From NCBI GenBank assembly GCA_026826555.1, contig JAKSZT010054581.1:1789052-1853051 (forward strand): DNA of 64,000 bases, read 5' to 3'. The notes under the pieces were generated by a model. It worked only from the letters and a program-made list of their open reading frames with translations, was not told where the DNA came from and did not search any database. Below, piece after piece: positions 60,881-64,000 of this stretch (within the stretch, counting starts at the first letter, position 1; each line of letters begins with the position of its first letter). The DNA is from Tolypeutes matacus (lineage: Eukaryota > Chordata > Mammalia > Cingulata > Chlamyphoridae). The translations under genes were made by a program, and so were the position numbers.

Positions 60881-61920
60881 GTTACTGAATAAAAAGCAAG
60901 TGAATAAAGAACATAATCAAACCAAAAATAAATAAATAAATAAATTAGAAGATTGTCTAATATGACTAATTTTCAACAAACACTTCAGATATGCAAAAAG
61001 GAAATATGACCTATAAACACAAACATGCACACTATCATGTAAAAAGCATGTAATAGAATCTACCCTTTAAGGTCTCTTGATTTTGCACTTAAAAAGATAT
61101 TAAAGCAGACACTGTAAATAGATTCAAAGAACTAAAAGCAGCCATGAAATAAGTAGTAAACGAAGATACAATGAAAATATATTATCAGATATCAACATCA
61201 CACATATGAATAAACAGGATTTTTTATATTTTTAAATTTAAAAAGAAAATTTAATAAACCTAATGTTAATTATGAAGTTAAAAATTATAATAACTGATAT
61301 AAAAAATTCCCTAAATGTATTCAAAAGTTTATGTGAGTGGTACTAATAAATAATCAGAGAACCTTATGTTTGAATGATAGATATTAAGCAATATGAGTAA
61401 CAGAAGAAAAAAAAAAAGAAGGAAAAGAATACAAGAGAAATGTAGGAAATGACTAATGGTACCAACACATAATTAACTGGATTGACAGAAATAGTTCAGA
61501 AAATGGAGTAGAAAAAATTATTTAAATATACCATTGCTGCCTTTACAGATTTCATTATAAACATGAATCAACTTATCTCCAAAGGTTAGTGAACTCCATG
61601 TAGAATAAAGCAAGGACCTATGCTTAGATATGTCACAGCTAAACTATCTAATATAAGCCAAAGAGAAGATCATGAAACCAGGAATGAAAAACATCCCATG
61701 ATATTTATGAAATCCCAAAAAGATTACAAGTGACTTCTCATTAGAAAATAATGAAGCCAGGATGCATTTCGATTGCATTTTCTAAATACTAAAACAAAAA
61801 GACTAAAACAAATGTCAACCTAAGGTTTATATACAACACAGCAATCTTTCAATGATATAAGCAATTTAGAATTAAACTATGATATATAAAAGATATATGA
61901 AAATCTTGAAAGTAATCAGT
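60881..61920 (+). mobile_element. HAL1/L1 ORF1-like remnant
   Basis: The plus strand resembles old L1/HAL1 ORF1 and following sequence. 61720-61850 keeps the trace of the ORF1 C-terminal stretch ('acttctcattagaaa' and 'tgaagccagga'), followed by 'caacctaaggtttatatac'. Very degenerate; begins with a short AAAT run at 60925-60945. Confidence 0.5.
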
Positions 61921-62149
61921 CTTGTCATAGCAACAGGAAAATTTGAATAATTAAATGTCCATCACTTCTATTGAATTTATCAGAATTGTGGTTTTAGGAT
62001 AAATTGCCACTCCAATATATATGGGGAAGTAAAATACACAGAAGTATATCTGACATTTTATCACCTGGAATGGAAACTTTGGAACCATACATTTGTAGAA
62101 AACCTACATGGTAATTAAAAAACAATCCATGCATTTCTTTTGCACTTTC
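61921..62149. other. Unassigned sequence
   Basis: Nothing recognised. Confidence 0.4.
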
Positions 62150-63955
62150 CCCATTTTTTTGAATGTCCCAATCCACTAATTATATTTTGTTTTGTTTTGG
62201 TTTTTTGTTTGATTTTTTCCCCCTGAGTTTCCTTATGTTTGTCTCTTGCATGTAAGCTTATCATTGTTGTTTCTTTTTCCTATTAAGTGTATTTGATTAT
62301 TTTATGGACTACATGTTCATGGAGGATTTGGATCACAGAAGGGTTACAATGTGTACTGCAGGGGATTATTGGTGGGGGATGTCTGGGAGGGGGGATTCAT
62401 GGGAGTTAGTTCATCTGAATATACATGAAAGATATACAAAATTGTTCAAAAGATTAAAAGATGGGGCATGGTCACGATGGGTGGACAATCACACAATAAA
62501 TGAGGGAATATGAATTCCTAGCCTGGAGAGCTCTGCCACAGTCTCCAAGAGAGCAGCAATAGTCCTCTGAGTGCAGGGACAGTGTCTGTCAAAAGAAGAT
62601 GGCCCATTGATGAGTTCTTTTTATTGATGACTACCCTTGTGAGTCTTTGCTCTTGTAACTGAGACTTAGCTTGCTGTTGTGGGGTGCCTAAGGGTTGCCA
62701 CCTGGGAGCATCCTTGTTGCTCAAATGTGACCTCTCTCTAAGCCAAACTCAGCACATGAATGCATTACCTTCCCCCCAACATGGGACATGACTCCCGGGG
62801 AGGAGCCTCCCTGGCAACGAGGGATTAATACCAAGTGCCAACTGGCAACACAACTGGAAAAAGACCTTGAATAAAAGGGGGAAAAGGTAAAGACAAATGA
62901 GTTCAAGTGGCTAAGAGACTTCAAAGAGAGTCAGGTGGTCATCCCAGAGGCAACTTTTATGCATACCTCAGTAGGAGCTCATAGAATGTCAAAGTGCTTA
63001 TCACCCCACACAGAGGGGCTCCTGAGAGCTCTGGAGACACTTAGGTCCTATATAAGGGGGGATAGCCCCAGACACTGATGCCTTATCAGTGGGCTCTATT
63101 TGGGAATCTGTGCTCCTGAGAGTGACAGAATTGGACTCAAATAAGTCCTCCTTGCACATGGCTCATCAGTCCCTTCTATTCAAACCTATATGTGATGCTT
63201 GAGTTTTTAGGTATACTTCCAGAGACTGGAGCCTCTGGCATACCTATGTGCCAGGTGTGCGTGGAATCTCGGTGGAGCTCCAACTCCTACCCTACAGCTC
63301 AATGGACTCATCCAAGTCACCTGGCGAGGAGACAATGATGGACAACGGCCATCCCAGGGAATGGAGAGGGCCTGCATCTGCAGGCAGGATCATCCCACCC
63401 ACCTTAACCATGGGATATAAGCCCTCTCTCACTTGGAGGTGGAGTGGACATCACCATCCCAGTCCTGTCAGGATTGGGGGAAGAAATATAGACTAGAGTG
63501 GACTTGATGATAGTCTCTTGTACACATATGGTGATTCTAGCAATGGAAGAAATTATAACAATGATGTGGAGCCAGTGGCCACTTGACACTTTCAGGGCAG
63601 GGAGGGGATGTGCCGTTGAAATACAGGGGCTTCTTTAGGATTTGGAGGTTGTCCTGAGTACCTTTGTGGCAACAAATGTAGGCCATTTTAAATCAGCACA
63701 CACCTCTCAGAACTGTGTGGGAGAGAGTGTGGTCTACGATGTGAACTGTGATCTATGGTTGGTGGCAAGGCCCCAGGATGTGTAAGTCCATTGAGGGTGG
63801 TGGGCCACACTTGTGGGAGATGTTTGTGTGGGACGTGGTGGGAGGTGTGGGAGGTGGGCAACATGGGAATCCCGGTGGGTTCCATGTAATATTTTAGGTA
63901 ATCTAAGCACCTCTTAATCTATATTTATATATGTATAAATAAATAAAAAAATCCA
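62150..63955 (+). repeat. L1 3' UTR copy, 5'-truncated
   Basis: It starts inside the unit (compare 2440) and runs to the family 3' end with an AT-rich A-tail near 63920-63950. It has no U4 insert, so it shows the empty site. G-rich tract at 62374-62403. It fits an ordinary 5'-truncated L1 insertion made only of 3' UTR. Confidence 0.8.
62374..62403 (+). other. G-rich tract matching a G-quadruplex pattern
   Basis: G5, G3, G6 and G3 runs with spacers of 6, 1 and 6 bases, which satisfies the usual four-run G-quadruplex rule. Confidence 0.6.
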
Positions 63956-64000
63956 AATCAGGGTGATATTTCATATATAAGACCATTTTTACAGAATATA

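Overview
The window looks like mammalian, most likely xenarthran (armadillo), intergenic DNA. It is AT-rich and shows no host protein-coding gene. Almost everything recognisable is retrotransposon sequence: LINE-1 of several ages, endogenous retroviruses, ERVL-like LTRs, and one SINE with a tRNA-like head of the kind known from armadillo (DAS SINE). Naming the organism is an inference from that SINE and from the L1 type. Two runs of exactly 400 N (1457-1856 and 17183-17582) are assembly gaps.

Region by region. 1-4440 holds two copies of a ~2.5 kb non-coding unit that is the 3' UTR of the local L1 family; one carries a 3'-truncated U4 snRNA retropseudogene with target-site duplications. 4460-24850 is a mosaic of older L1/HAL1 pieces on both strands, a solo class I LTR (20161-20593) with a 4-bp duplication, ERVL-like LTR pieces, and AT-rich DNA in which I recognise nothing.

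24850-50288 is the centrepiece. I interpret it as ONE minus-strand L1 of about 8.7 kb, with 5' UTR, ORF1, ORF2, a very long 3' UTR and an A-tail. It is bounded by a 12-bp target duplication with one mismatch and has been blown apart by later insertions. These are an old gammaretrovirus-like provirus in the 3' UTR (25702-33851), an ERVL-like solo LTR in ORF2 (about 36581-37033), L1 3' tails (about 37590-37996), and a young betaretrovirus/ERV-K-like provirus in the ORF2 endonuclease region (39394-47128).

50289-64000 contains an ERVL-like LTR with the SINE inside it, an L1 inverted in the manner of twin priming (about 51063-55015), more nested L1 and LTR pieces, a HAL1-like piece, and another 5'-truncated copy of the long L1 3' UTR (about 62150-63950).

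Functionally, neither provirus has an intact set of genes. The gammaretrovirus-like one is heavily decayed (LTRs differ at roughly 12% by eye, and catalytic residues are lost in protease, RT and RNase H). The betaretrovirus-like one is young (LTRs differ at about 6 of 413 positions) and keeps recognisable catalytic motifs in dUTPase/protease, RT, RNase H and integrase, but has frame breaks and stops in gag, pro and pol and a shortened env.
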